A stretch of 64,000 nt of DNA from positions 186,001 to 250,000 of the forward strand of contig CAXXSY010000003.1 of NCBI GenBank assembly GCA_963665015.2, read 5' to 3'. Shown piece by piece: positions 1 to 9,788 of this stretch; the stretch's first letter is position 1; every line of letters starts with the position of its first letter. The notes beneath the pieces were generated by a model. That model worked only from the letters and a program-made list of their open reading frames with translations, searched no databases and was not told the origin of the DNA. This stretch comes from G963662655 sp963665015. Lineage in GTDB: Bacteria > Cloacimonadota > Cloacimonadia > Cloacimonadales > JAIOQZ01. The translations under genes were made by a program, and so were the position numbers.

Positions 1-2
1 TC

Positions 3-3000
3 AAGCGCTTGTGTGTATTTCTAATATTCATGGTTGCGTTGTCGCTTTCCGCGGCGACGATTACCGCACCTCTCGAGGAAGCAATGGAATCGGCCGCCAG
101 AAGCGAGCTGATTCAAGTGAATATCCGACTTCAGGATCAATACGATGTACAGGAGTTGCACCAGGCAACCCGCGGTATGAGCAAGATGCAGAAACGGGAC
201 CATGTGGTTTCCGAGCTGAAGGCCTTTGCATCGTACCATCAATCGGGACTGTTGAACATTCTGAAAACTTCCGGCGGCGTTGAAGACATCAACCCGCTTT
301 GGATATCGAATGTGGTAACTTGCCGCGCGACCCCGGAGGCAATCCGTCAGATCGCGCAGCGGACCGACGTGAAGTCCATCGATCTGGACGAGATGCGCAA
401 GATGATCGACGAGCGCGAGCGCGAGAACAGCGTGCAGGTCCCCGGTCAGCCCGGTTCCCGCGAGATCACGTGGAACGTTTCGCACGTCGGCGCGACGAGC
501 GTGTGGTCACAGGGCTACTACGGTGCGGGTGTGCTTGTCGCCGTGATCGATACCGGCGTCAACTACAACCACCAGGACCTTCAGGACCACATGTGGACAC
601 ACGGATCATATCCCTATCACGGCTACGACTTCGTCAACGGTGATAACAACCCGATGGACGACGACGGCCACGGAACCCATTGTGCCGGGACGGTCGCGGG
701 TGACGGAACCGCCGGTTCGCAGACCGGTGTTGCTCCCGAAGCGACCATCATGGCGCTGAAGGTGCTGGATAACAGCGGTAGCGGTACCGAGTCCGGCGTA
801 TGGAACGCGATCCAGTTCGCCGTCGATCAGGGCGCGGATGTCATCAGCATGTCTCTCGGCTGGCAGCACTCCTGGGGTGTCGATCGCGAGACCTGGCGCG
901 ACAATTTCAACAACGTCCTGGCAGCCGGCATGGTCGCGGCCGTCGCGGCAGGTAACGAAGGTGACGAGCAGAGCAGCTATCCGATCCCGGATAACGTGCG
1001 CACACCGGGTGATTGCCCACCGCCATGGCTTCACCCCGACCAGACCCTCACCGGCGGTATCTCCTCCGTGATCTGCGTCGGGGCCACCGACAGCAGCGAC
1101 AACCTCGCCTACTTCTCCAGCCTCGGACCCTGTACCTGGGAAGACGAATCCGCTTACGGCGACTACGTATATAACGGCGGAAGCAGCATGGGCATCATTC
1201 GCCCGGACATCTCCGCGCCGGGATACAATATCAAATCGCTCGACTATGCCAATACATCCGGCTACGAAGACGGCTGGAACGGAACCTCGATGGCGACGCC
1301 ATGTAACGCGGGTGTCATTGCCCTGATGCTATCCAAGAACCCGGACCTCACACCGGCGGAGATCGATCAGATACTCGAAGAAAATTCCGTGCAACTGGCA
1401 GCCTCCAAGAACAATAGCTTCGGATCGGGTCGCGTGGACGCCCTCGCGGCAGTCAACGCCGTTCCCGCCGGTACCGATCCGCCCAACGTGGCAACCAACC
1501 CCGATCCATCGAACGGTTCCACCACCACCGGCGTCCCCTCAGGCTTGAGTTGGACCAACGGCGGCGGAGCTTCATCCTATACGGTCTATGTGGGAACCAA
1601 CAACGGTGCGCCCTGGAACCTGATCAACGGTCAAACCACCACAGCGCCATATATATCGGCTTCCGGGTTGTCCTACGAAACCACCTACTACTGGAAAGTC
1701 GATTCACACAACGCGAACGGCGACGCGGTCGGCACGATCTGGAGATTCACCACGGGTTCTCCGGCGGACGAAGACTTCGAAACGGGCGATTTCACCAAAT
1801 GGGACTGGACCTTCTCCGGTAATGCAAACTGGATCATCGACAGCAATACACATTACGACGGAAGCTACAGCGCCCGTTCGGGGGTGATTACACACGACCA
1901 GTCAACTTCCATGTCGATCACGCTGAACTGCAGCGAGAGCGGAACGATTTCCTTCTACAGAAAGATATCGTCCGAACCGAGTTACGACTACCTGCGCTTC
2001 TACGTTGACGACGTTCAACAGGACCAGTGGTGCGGCGAAGAGGACTGGACCTACGAGGCGTATTACGTGAACTCTGCCGGAAGCCACACCTTCCGCTGGA
2101 CCTACGGCAAGGACGGATCGGAAAGCAACGGCTCCGACTGCGGTTGGATCGATTATATCTATTTCCTGCCGACCGAGACCGGTCCTGCGCAATTCGCTCT
2201 TTCTCCCACATCGATCGGCTTCGGCAATGTCGAGATCGGACAGTCCTCGACCGAGACCTTCCAGATCACCAACAACGGCGGGGAAACCCTCAGCGGATCG
2301 ATCACGACCCCGTACGATTTCTCCGTGGCAGCGGCTACCCGGGACTTCGACCCCCGCACGACCCGGAATACCCTGAGCTACTCCATCCCGATGGGAACTG
2401 CCCAAACCTTCAACCTGACATTCCAGCCGCAAACGGCCAATACATACAGCAACAACGTCACGATTAGCAGCAACGATCCGGATCATCCGTCGAACGTTCT
2501 GCCAGTGACCGGTACCGGTATCAATCCGGCGGACATCACCTTCACGCCGACATCCTTCAACGAGACGATGCTCGAGGATGAAACCCTGGATCGCACCCTC
2601 ACGCTCGGTAACGACGGAGATGCGGCTCTGACCTACAACGTTACCTATTCAACCGGCGACCGGAGTCGCGACGACTTGCTCAACGAGGACTTCGATTCCG
2701 GCATCCCGGGAACCTGGACGATCGATGACGGCGGTACGACCACCGACACATGGTACGGTGAGACGGAGTACAATTCGAATTCGCTGGACGGAACCCCCTT
2801 CGCGTTCGTCAACAGCGACGCCGCGGGATCGGGTAGCTCGACAGACGAAACCTTGACCTCACCCGTGGTCAATTGCTCTGCCTATACGAACCTGTACCTC
2901 GATTTCGACCAGTACTTCAGCTATATCGATGGATACGGCAACGAGCAGGGCGAAGTAATGGTATGGGACGGTTCCACGTGGAACACGGTCTGGGAATCGG

Positions 3001-6000
3001 AGACGGCCAGTACCGGAAGCTGGACTACCCCCGACCATCAGCATATCGATATCACCGCGTATGCCAACAGCGATATTCAGGTACGCTTTCATTATGTCGC
3101 ACAATTTGACCTCTACTGGGCGGTTGATAACGTGACGATTACCGGCGATCCCAGTGGCCCGGAATGGTTCTCGCTCAACGGCGGAACCAGCGCTTCCGGT
3201 ACCATTCCCGCCGGTGGATCGGACGTCGATATCACCGTCGGCTTCGATTCGACCGAACTGGGCCTGGGCACCTACACCGCGACCATCTATATCGACAGCA
3301 ACGACCCGAGCGACGGATCGATCGCTATCCCCGTGTCGCTGGAAGTGACCGATACGCCCCCCGATCCCGATATCGCTGTTACACCCGCTTCCATCACTGC
3401 AAACCTGCTTTCCGGCGATACGGATACAAAGCCCCTCAACATCGCGAACGAAGGCGGACTCGCGCTCGAATGGACGGCAGCCGTTACCGAGCCCGAAACG
3501 CGCTCGATCGCCTTTGCCAGCTTCGACGACGGTGTTCCCTCGGGCTGGACAATCAACGACTATGGTCTCGAAGGATTCACCTGGAGCAATGTCAGCCAAT
3601 ACAACGGAAACTCCTTCGACGGTACGAACTTCATGATCGTCAACAGCGGCGCGTACCCGGCAGGCGTCACATTCTACGAAGAACTCATCACGCCGGAAGT
3701 CTCATGCGAAGACGCGACGCAACTTACGCTGGAGCTGGACCACCTGTTCACGGTTCGGTCCAGCGAATTCGCGCAGATTTCCGTGTTCGACGGCTCCGAA
3801 TGGCAGGAGATCGTGACCTGGAACACCTCCCAGGGAACCAGCTTCGCTGCCTACGAGCACCCGGTATTCGATATCAGCGAATACGCCAACGCAAACTTGC
3901 AGATTCGCTTCATGTACAACGACTTCGGCGCACAGGGATTCTTCTGGGCAATCGACAACGTATCGCTTAGCATCGACGAGAATATCGAGTGGCTGACTCT
4001 CGGTACGACCGGCGGAACCATTCAGCCCGGCGATCCCGCTACGGAAGTATCCGTTCAATTCGACGCCAGCGGCATGGCGGAAGGCGATTACTACAAGAAC
4101 ATCACCATCACCAGCAACGACCCCGACGAGTCTTCGATCGTCGTTCCTGTCACGCTGCACGTCCTTGCCGGGATGGAACCGGCGATCTCGGTCGATCCGG
4201 CCAGCCTCGCCTTCGGCGATGTGGTCATCGGTCAGAGCGACAGTCAGCAGTTTACCATCGAGAATATCGGTCTCGCCACGCTGACCGGCAACATCACAAC
4301 TCCGGCAGGCTATACGGCAACACTGGTTACTCGAAGCCGTACTGCGCAAAGGATTCCATCCAAAACCCGCAATACGCTTTCGTTCAGCATCGAGCCGGGC
4401 GATATCAGCACCTACGACCTTATGTTCGAGCCGACCGCGGAGCAGGACTACAACGGCGATGTGACCATTACCAACAACGCCGGTGACGATGTGCTCATCG
4501 CCATCACCGGTACCGGAATCGTGATACCGCAGCCGTCAATCACCTGGGACCCCTTATCGTTTATCTCCTATCAGGCGGACGATACACAAACCTCGCAGAA
4601 CCTGACCATCGGCAACATCGGCCAGCAAAACCTGACTTACACCGCAACTGTGCAGTACCCCGGTCGCAGCCGTACCGATCTCATCGACGAAGACTTCGAC
4701 AGCGGTCTGCCCGGAAACTGGTCTATCACAGACGGCGGTGCTACCGCCGATACCTGGGAAATCGTCGATAACTATGAATCTACCAACACTCTGGACGGTA
4801 CGCCGTTCGCGTTTGTCGATAGCGACGGCGCAGGCGAAGTCGATATGGACGAGACGCTTACGACACCGTCCTTGAATGTCGATGGTTATACGAGCCTGAC
4901 GCTCGAGTTCGACCACTATTTCAATGCCTACCAGACCGAGATCGCCGACGTTGATGTCTGGAACGGCGATGCGTGGGTGAATATCCTGCATATGACCGGC
5001 ACCGACGTCGGAAGCTGGACCTCGCCGGTTCACGCAACCTACGACATCACGGCTTACGCGAATCACGCGTTGCAGGTTCGTTTCCACTACTACAACGCGA
5101 ATTACGAATGGTACTGGGCTGTCGATAACGTGAAAATCTATGGTGACGAAGGTTCGCAGGAGCCCACCTGGCTCACGCTGAACGGCGTCGAGACTGTCAA
5201 CGGCGCAATCGTGGTCGGCGGCACGGACGATGTCATCACGGTCGGTTTCGACAGCGATGGTCTCGAGGGAGGCGGCTACAACGGGATCATTATGCTGACT
5301 TCGAACGATCCCGATCATACTATCCAGGCCATCCCCGCAAACCTTGTTGTCCAGGCGCTTCCGGCGTTCGGTATGACACCCGCATCGCTCGATTTCGGCG
5401 ATGTGCTCGTCGATGGAAGCGACACGAAGCAATTCACCATCGAGAACACCGGCAACGACACGATGGTCGGTACGATTACCACCATCGAAGGCTATTCGGT
5501 CTCGGAAGCCGTAACCATGCGTAACACGACCGCAAGAAGAGAACCGGTCATGCTCAGCCGGAATTCGCTGAATTACAATATCCCGACAGGCTCTTCGCAG
5601 ACATTCGACCTGGTCTTCGAGCCTGTTCTGGAACAGACATACGCAGGCGATATCACCATCACCTCCAACGACCCGAACCACCCGAGCAACCAACTCGCGG
5701 TTACCGGTACGGGCTACGTGATCTACTACCCAGAAATCAATGTGACGCCGCTCTCGTTCGACTTCACCATGGAGCCCGATCACACCGATCAGGGAACCAT
5801 CCAGATTTCGAACCTCGACGCTGGCGAAATGACCTGGAGCGCGAATTACTCGAACGTTGCCCGAGAACTGGTAAACGCCGGATACACGGGATTCTTCAGC
5901 GGCGGAACACAGGACGGAATGTCCGACGTTCCGCTCACGACATCTCGCCGGACAAGCTTCAACGGGGTCCGCGCGCAGGGTGACCTTCTGTTACAGCATG

Positions 6001-7874
6001 ATTTGAGCACACCCTCCGGCTCGATTCTGCACCTCGGTTGCGAGGTCTTTAACGGATCGATCTGGACGACCGCGGGTGGTCTCACCAGCTCCGATGGAGA
6101 CAGCAATTACCTCTACCGGTTCGATACCAATGGTAATCTGCTCAATACGTACGATCAGATTACAACATCTACCTGGGGTATGCGCGATATGGCGGACGAC
6201 GGTACCTACCTCTACGCGGGCGACGATAACGGATTCTACCGGATCGATCCCGCAACCGGAGCCCAAACGATGCTCTTCAGCAGCAACCTGTCGCTCGGTT
6301 GTATCCGCTCGCTCTCCTACGTTCCCTCGATGGGATTCATCGCGGGTAACTGGCGTGCAAGCTATGGAAACTTCAAGGTGTTCGACGCCAGCGGCACTCT
6401 TCTGGATGAGCTGAACTTCCCGTCAACGATATCCAACGTGTATGGCTCTACCTACGACCCCAGCGATCATACCCTCTGGCTGACCGATATCTCGGGTCCG
6501 GATGAATATCAACAGATTACGATCTATCACTACGATATCGCGACCGAAGCGCTGACCGGCGAATCGATCGTGGTTCCGATGCTGTATGGGGCTACGGTCG
6601 AACAAGAGGCTGGCGGATGCTGCCTCTGCACCGATCTGATCCCCGGGAAAATCGCACTTTGCGGTATCGCCCAGACCGATCCGGACACATTCTACGCGGT
6701 CGAGCTGCGCGATATGCCGACCTGGATATCGTTCACCACCGATACCGATGGAACCCTCCCCGGCTACGGTGGTCCCGACAACCTCGGCTTCGAGATCGAT
6801 ACGAGCGATATGGTCGATGGCGAAACGCACCATTGCGACATCGTGATCAGCTCCAACGATCCGGATGAACCAACGGTCGTCATCCCGGTATCGCTCACGA
6901 TCGAGACGTATCCGCAGTTCAACCTGACCCCGGCTTCGCTCGACTTCGGCGATGTCGCCGTCCAGCTCGACGAGACGCTGCAATTCACCATTGAAAACAA
7001 CGGTAGCGCCGAGATGAACGGTACCATCACCACCATCGAAGGCTACGCGGTCAGTGAAATGGCGACAACGCGAAACACCGCCGCCAGAAAGGAATCGGAA
7101 AACGCGACGAATACCAGAAACGCGCTGGATTACACGATCCCCCCGTTCTCGTCGCAGACCTTCGATCTGACCTTCGAGCCCGCGGCGGTACAGACGTACG
7201 CCGGCAATATCATCATCACGTCCGACGATACCAACTACCCGAGCAACAACCTCGCGGTCACCGGTAACGGTATCCATGTCGATTTCCCGGATGTCGAAGT
7301 ATCGCCGATCGCGCTGAGCTATACGCTGGATCCAGATGCCTCGAGCGCGAAGAACTTCACGATATCCAATAGCGGTGAAGGCGTACTCAACTACACTATC
7401 GCCGAAAGCGACGTTACTGCCATGAATATCGAAACCGCCAGCCTGCGCGATGCGAGCAAGCGTCAAGCCCTGTCCCGTACCGACTGGCTCGAATGCAATC
7501 CGGTCTCCGGCACGATTGTCCCGGGATCGTATGAGGTCATTCAGGCGACCGTGAACACTGCCGGGATGGTTGCCGGCGACTATCAGGCGATAATCGAAAT
7601 CCAGAGCAACGATCCCGACGAACCGGTCGTAGAGATCGAGATCAACATGCACGTGAACTACGAACCGTATGCGATCGACGATCTCAGCATCCAGATATCG
7701 GGCAACACCGCTTACCTGACATGGTCTTCGACGACCCACGCGACCAGCTACCTGATCTTCGCGGCACCGGCACCGGAAGGACCGTTTACGCAGGTCGGGC
7801 AAACCAACATCACCGTGTGGTCGAGCATGATTACCGAAGAAATGAAATACTTCCAGGTCAAAGCAAAGAACTGA
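3..7874 (+). CDS. Subtilisin-like (S8) secreted multidomain protease, 5' end outside window
   Basis: Secreted serine endopeptidase. The frame is open to the window edge and the first residues (KRLCVFLIFMVALSLSAA) are the body of a signal peptide, so the true start codon lies just upstream. Counting the TTG at 9 as residue 1, an I9-like propeptide region (~20-150) precedes the S8 domain with Asp181 (VIDTGV), His221 (DGHGTHCAG) and Ser427 (NGTSMATP). An FN3-like domain (~490-585) follows, then a first jelly-roll-like module, four ASH-like domains (each with a xLDFGDV-type motif) and three choice-of-anchor J modules. A propeller-like segment (DNA about 5985-6710) interrupts one ASH-like domain. 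The last ~70 residues are FN3-like and end in YFQVKAKN; no T9SS sorting domain is present. Residues before several modules are Arg-rich (for example GDRSRDDLL). Targets are unknown; nutrient scavenging or surface processing are both possible. Confidence 0.9.
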   Translation, partial: KRLCVFLIFMVALSLSAATITAPLEEAMESAARSELIQVNIRLQDQYDVQELHQATRGMSKMQKRDHVVSELKAFASYHQSGLLNILKTSGGVEDINPLWISNVVTCRATPEAIRQIAQRTDVKSIDLDEMRKMIDERERENSVQVPGQPGSREITWNVSHVGATSVWSQGYYGAGVLVAVIDTGVNYNHQDLQDHMWTHGSYPYHGYDFVNGDNNPMDDDGHGTHCAGTVAGDGTAGSQTGVAPEATIMALKVLDNSGSGTESGVWNAIQFAVDQGADVISMSLGWQHSWGVDRETWRDNFNNVLAAGMVAAVAAGNEGDEQSSYPIPDNVRTPGDCPPPWLHPDQTLTGGISSVICVGATDSSDNLAYFSSLGPCTWEDESAYGDYVYNGGSSMGIIRPDISAPGYNIKSLDYANTSGYEDGWNGTSMATPCNAGVIALMLSKNPDLTPAEIDQILEENSVQLAASKNNSFGSGRVDALAAVNAVPAGTDPPNVATNPDPSNGSTTTGVPSGLSWTNGGGASSYTVYVGTNNGAPWNLINGQTTTAPYISASGLSYETTYYWKVDSHNANGDAVGTIWRFTTGSPADEDFETGDFTKWDWTFSGNANWIIDSNTHYDGSYSARSGVITHDQSTSMSITLNCSESGTISFYRKISSEPSYDYLRFYVDDVQQDQWCGEEDWTYEAYYVNSAGSHTFRWTYGKDGSESNGSDCGWIDYIYFLPTETGPAQFALSPTSIGFGNVEIGQSSTETFQITNNGGETLSGSITTPYDFSVAAATRDFDPRTTRNTLSYSIPMGTAQTFNLTFQPQTANTYSNNVTISSNDPDHPSNVLPVTGTGINPADITFTPTSFNETMLEDETLDRTLTLGNDGDAALTYNVTYSTGDRSRDDLLNEDFDSGIPGTWTIDDGGTTTDTWYGETEYNSNSLDGTPFAFVNSDAAGSGSSTDETLTSPVVNCSAYTNLYLDFDQYFSYIDGYGNEQGEVMVWDGSTWNTVWESETASTGSWTTPDHQHIDITAYANSDIQVRFHYVAQFDLYWAVDNVTITGDPSGPEWFSLNGGTSASGTIPAGGSDVDITVGFDSTELGLGTYTATIYIDSNDPSDGSIAIPVSLEVTDTPPDPDIAVTPASITANLLSGDTDTKPLNIANEGGLALEWTAAVTEPETRSIAFASFDDGVPSGWTINDYGLEGFTWSNVSQYNGNSFDGTNFMIVNSGAYPAGVTFYEELITPEVSCEDATQLTLELDHLFTVRSSEFAQISVFDGSEWQEIVTWNTSQGTSFAAYEHPVFDISEYANANLQIRFMYNDFGAQGFFWAIDNVSLSIDENIEWLTLGTTGGTIQPGDPATEVSVQFDASGMAEGDYYKNITITSNDPDESSIVVPVTLHVLAGMEPAISVDPASLAFGDVVIGQSDSQQFTIENIGLATLTGNITTPAGYTATLVTRSRTAQRIPSKTRNTLSFSIEPGDISTYDLMFEPTAEQDYNGDVTITNNAGDDVLIAITGTGIVIPQPSITWDPLSFISYQADDTQTSQNLTIGNIGQQNLTYTATVQYPGRSRTDLIDEDFDSGLPGNWSITDGGATADTWEIVDNYESTNTLDGTPFAFVDSDGAGEVDMDETLTTPSLNVDGYTSLTLEFDHYFNAYQTEIADVDVWNGDAWVNILHMTGTDVGSWTSPVHATYDITAYANHALQVRFHYYNANYEWYWAVDNVKIYGDEGSQEPTWLTLNGVETVNGAIVVGGTDDVITVGFDSDGLEGGGYNGIIMLTSNDPDHTIQAIPANLVVQALPAFGMTPASLDFGDVLVDGSDTKQFTIENTGNDTMVGTITTIEGYSVSEAVTMRNTTARREPVMLSRNSLNYNIPTGSSQTFDLVFEPVLEQTYAGDITITSNDPNHPSNQLAVTGTGYVIYYPEINVTPLSFDFTMEPDHTDQGTIQISNLDAGEMTWSANYSNVARELVNAGYTGFFSGGTQDGMSDVPLTTSRRTSFNGVRAQGDLLLQHDLSTPSGSILHLGCEVFNGSIWTTAGGLTSSDGDSNYLYRFDTNGNLLNTYDQITTSTWGMRDMADDGTYLYAGDDNGFYRIDPATGAQTMLFSSNLSLGCIRSLSYVPSMGFIAGNWRASYGNFKVFDASGTLLDELNFPSTISNVYGSTYDPSDHTLWLTDISGPDEYQQITIYHYDIATEALTGESIVVPMLYGATVEQEAGGCCLCTDLIPGKIALCGIAQTDPDTFYAVELRDMPTWISFTTDTDGTLPGYGGPDNLGFEIDTSDMVDGETHHCDIVISSNDPDEPTVVIPVSLTIETYPQFNLTPASLDFGDVAVQLDETLQFTIENNGSAEMNGTITTIEGYAVSEMATTRNTAARKESENATNTRNALDYTIPPFSSQTFDLTFEPAAVQTYAGNIIITSDDTNYPSNNLAVTGNGIHVDFPDVEVSPIALSYTLDPDASSAKNFTISNSGEGVLNYTIAESDVTAMNIETASLRDASKRQALSRTDWLECNPVSGTIVPGSYEVIQATVNTAGMVAGDYQAIIEIQSNDPDEPVVEIEINMHVNYEPYAIDDLSIQISGNTAYLTWSSTTHATSYLIFAAPAPEGPFTQVGQTNITVWSSMITEEMKYFQVKAKN

Positions 7875-7895
7875 TCGATAACAAGATAAAGAATA

Positions 7896-7927
7896 CCGCC
7901 CTCAATTACGGGGGCGGTTTTTTCTTT
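7896..7927 (+). terminator. Rho-independent terminator of the protease gene
   Basis: ACCGCCC (7896-7902) pairs with GGGCGGT (7913-7919) and is followed by a T run. It lies 22 bases after the protease stop codon. Between here and the next promoter box (7928-8143) I see no gene; the only notable sequence is ACATTCGGAAGT at 8053-8064, a box shared with the dispersed repeats further right. Confidence 0.85.
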
Positions 7928-8143
7928 AATACGAAGCTACTTGTAGGTTTTCCAGATGGGCAAGACAAATGGATTGCACCGACACCCGACCGACAATTGC
8001 GGTAGGGTACAGACCTCTGTGTATGCCCGTTCTCTTCTCAATAAACACCCCCACATTCGGAAGTCGATTTCCATATCATTTTCGCATATTTCTTATATCC
8101 CGATGAACTGAAAATCCATGCGTTCGTACCTGTAATTGTTTGC

Positions 8144-8179
8144 AAAATAAGCATAAACGGATATGGCATTGCTCTTGCA
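8144..8179 (+). promoter_or_regulatory. Sigma-54 type promoter with upstream AAAATAAGCAT box
   Basis: TGGCATTGCTCTTGCA (8164-8179) has GG and GC elements separated by exactly ten bases, the -24/-12 geometry of RpoN promoters. It ends 37 bases before the ATG of the choloylglycine-hydrolase gene. The upstream box AAAATAAGCAT (8144-8154) recurs before the matching promoter of the gene at 9789. The match to the -24/-12 consensus is seen; use by sigma-54 is inferred. Confidence 0.6.
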
Positions 8180-8216
8180 TCAAGAAACATGAGAAATTCA
8201 CGGACAAGGGGGACCA

Positions 8217-9608
8217 ATGGTTTCATTTCGTATTCTACTCATCACGATCGCAATTTTATTGATGATCATAGCGCCGGGCGTCGCAAGTGGCTGCTCGACA
8301 TTCAAGGTTCAGCAAGCCGAACACATCGCCTACGCGCACAACATGAATCAGGGCGACCTGGGCGTTCCCGGGATGGTCTTCATCAACAAGCGCGGAATGC
8401 TCAAGGAGAGCCGTACCTGGGACGAACTCACCACCACGAATCCCACGCTGGCGACGGATTACGCCTGGATTTCACGCTACGGATCGGTCACCGTAAACAT
8501 CTTCGGACGGGATTTACCCGACGGTGGTGTCAACGAGGCGGGGCTGTTCCTCTGGGAGATGGGCGAGGACGTCGAGTATCCGAACGATCCCGAGAAGCCG
8601 GCAATGAACCAGATGAACTGGATGCAGTACATTTTGGACACATGCCTCTACGTGGAGGACGCCATCGACCGGGCGCACGAAGTGACCATCGACGGCTGGG
8701 GCTGGCACTACTTCGTGGGCGATGCTACCGGCAAGACGGCATCCATCCACTTCATCGACGGCAAGCCGGTCGTCCACTCGGGCGAAGACATGCCCGTACC
8801 CGCGATGTTCAATTCACCCTACGACTGGGAGATGGAGCTGGCACGCTACTACGAAGGCTTCGGCGGTAACTACTCCACGGAGGTCGATGATCCGGGCGTA
8901 CCGAGATTCGTGCGCTACATGAGGCTGATGCGCGAGATGAAGCCCTCGGATAACGTGGTAGATTACGGGATCGCGATGATGCAGACGCTCAGGGTGCATG
9001 ACGATCCGGAGTGGTCGGTTCTCTACGATGAGGATAGCCGAACGATCCATTTCCGCACGCGGTTGAACCCCGCGGTCAAAACACTGAAATTGAGCGATAT
9101 CGATTTTTCCAACCAGTCGCCCACGCTGATGCTCGACATCGATCAGCCGGACGGCGGAGACACGATAGACCGATTCGAAGCCTACACGAAAGATGCCGAC
9201 AAATCGTTCATGATGCAGAAGCTCGTGACCAAGCTGCCGGACAATTTTTTCTCGAAAGAACTATCAGCCGAAGCGTGCGTCGATAACTTCGTGAACCGCA
9301 TCGATGACGACGGCGTTATCGCGGATCGGATGCTGAAGGGAGTCTGGGGCAAGGAAAAGAACAAGGAACTGGTGATCGCGCTGGATACGAACAAAGCGGC
9401 GGTCACGGGATACGTGATCATCAACGACAACGGCGAACGCCTCGCGATCGATCACCTGGTGCTGATGGGCAATGTCCTTCGCCTGACCTTCTTCACGCCG
9501 AAGGGCGCGATCGTGGAGGCCGTCTGCGCCATCGACAAAGACAACATGCAGGTGCGACTCAACGGCGCGGAGGATTTCTACGGCAATTTCGCGCTCGAAC
9601 GGGAGTAA
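8217..9608 (+). CDS. Choloylglycine hydrolase-family (Ntn hydrolase) linear amide C-N hydrolase, exported
   Basis: Enzyme of the conjugated bile acid hydrolase / penicillin V acylase family, which cuts linear amide bonds using an N-terminal cysteine. The 463-residue protein starts with a signal peptide (residues 1-25), and the sequence at its end is GVASGCSTF. Signal cleavage before Cys26 would expose the nucleophile and mature the enzyme in the same step. The family core occupies about residues 26-300; the last ~160 residues are an extra domain I do not recognise. The start follows a GGGGG-type ribosome site. The gene stands alone between two terminators and has its own sigma-54 type promoter. 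The substrate cannot be read from sequence: an N-acyl amino acid, an acyl-homoserine-lactone-like amide or a peptide-linked amide are all possible. Confidence 0.8.
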   Translation: MVSFRILLITIAILLMIIAPGVASGCSTFKVQQAEHIAYAHNMNQGDLGVPGMVFINKRGMLKESRTWDELTTTNPTLATDYAWISRYGSVTVNIFGRDLPDGGVNEAGLFLWEMGEDVEYPNDPEKPAMNQMNWMQYILDTCLYVEDAIDRAHEVTIDGWGWHYFVGDATGKTASIHFIDGKPVVHSGEDMPVPAMFNSPYDWEMELARYYEGFGGNYSTEVDDPGVPRFVRYMRLMREMKPSDNVVDYGIAMMQTLRVHDDPEWSVLYDEDSRTIHFRTRLNPAVKTLKLSDIDFSNQSPTLMLDIDQPDGGDTIDRFEAYTKDADKSFMMQKLVTKLPDNFFSKELSAEACVDNFVNRIDDDGVIADRMLKGVWGKEKNKELVIALDTNKAAVTGYVIINDNGERLAIDHLVLMGNVLRLTFFTPKGAIVEAVCAIDKDNMQVRLNGAEDFYGNFALERE

Positions 9609-9614
9609 TGGAAC

Positions 9615-9644
9615 ATGGGCAGGCGCAGTGCCTGCCCATTCTTT
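9615..9644 (+). terminator. Hairpin terminator after the C-N hydrolase gene
   Basis: ATGGGCAGGC (9615-9624) pairs perfectly with GCCTGCCCAT (9630-9639) over a five-base loop and is followed by TCTTT. It starts six bases after the stop codon. The GGGCAGG/CCTGCCC stem also occurs at 15462-15483. Confidence 0.8.
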
Positions 9645-9716
9645 GATGTCGCAACTCTGCCACAATTTGTAGCGATTCCGCAACAATTGAACCATGCAGC
9701 ATTATCAAATCCCCTG

Positions 9717-9751
9717 AAAATAAGCATTTACACTTTGGCATAACGATTGCA
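9717..9751 (+). promoter_or_regulatory. Second sigma-54 type promoter with the same upstream box
   Basis: TGGCATAACGATTGCA (9736-9751) again has ten bases between GG and GC. The box AAAATAAGCAT (9717-9727) lies eight bases before it, against nine in the copy at 8144-8179. The match to the other site extends beyond the -24/-12 bases, suggesting shared control of the genes at 8217 and 9789. Confidence 0.6.
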
Positions 9752-9788
9752 TAATACTTCTGTGGAAAAATATCCAAAAGGGGGAATC

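Noticed and set aside
4554..5783. 409-codon open frame on the minus strand inside the protease gene
   Set aside because: It lies antisense to a continuous protein with clear domains; its translation is Arg/Val/Asp-rich with no recognisable motif, as expected from the complementary strand of biased codons.
6423..7802. 459-codon minus-strand frame inside the protease gene
   Set aside because: Same reason: a mirror of the codon bias, no ribosome site and no motif.
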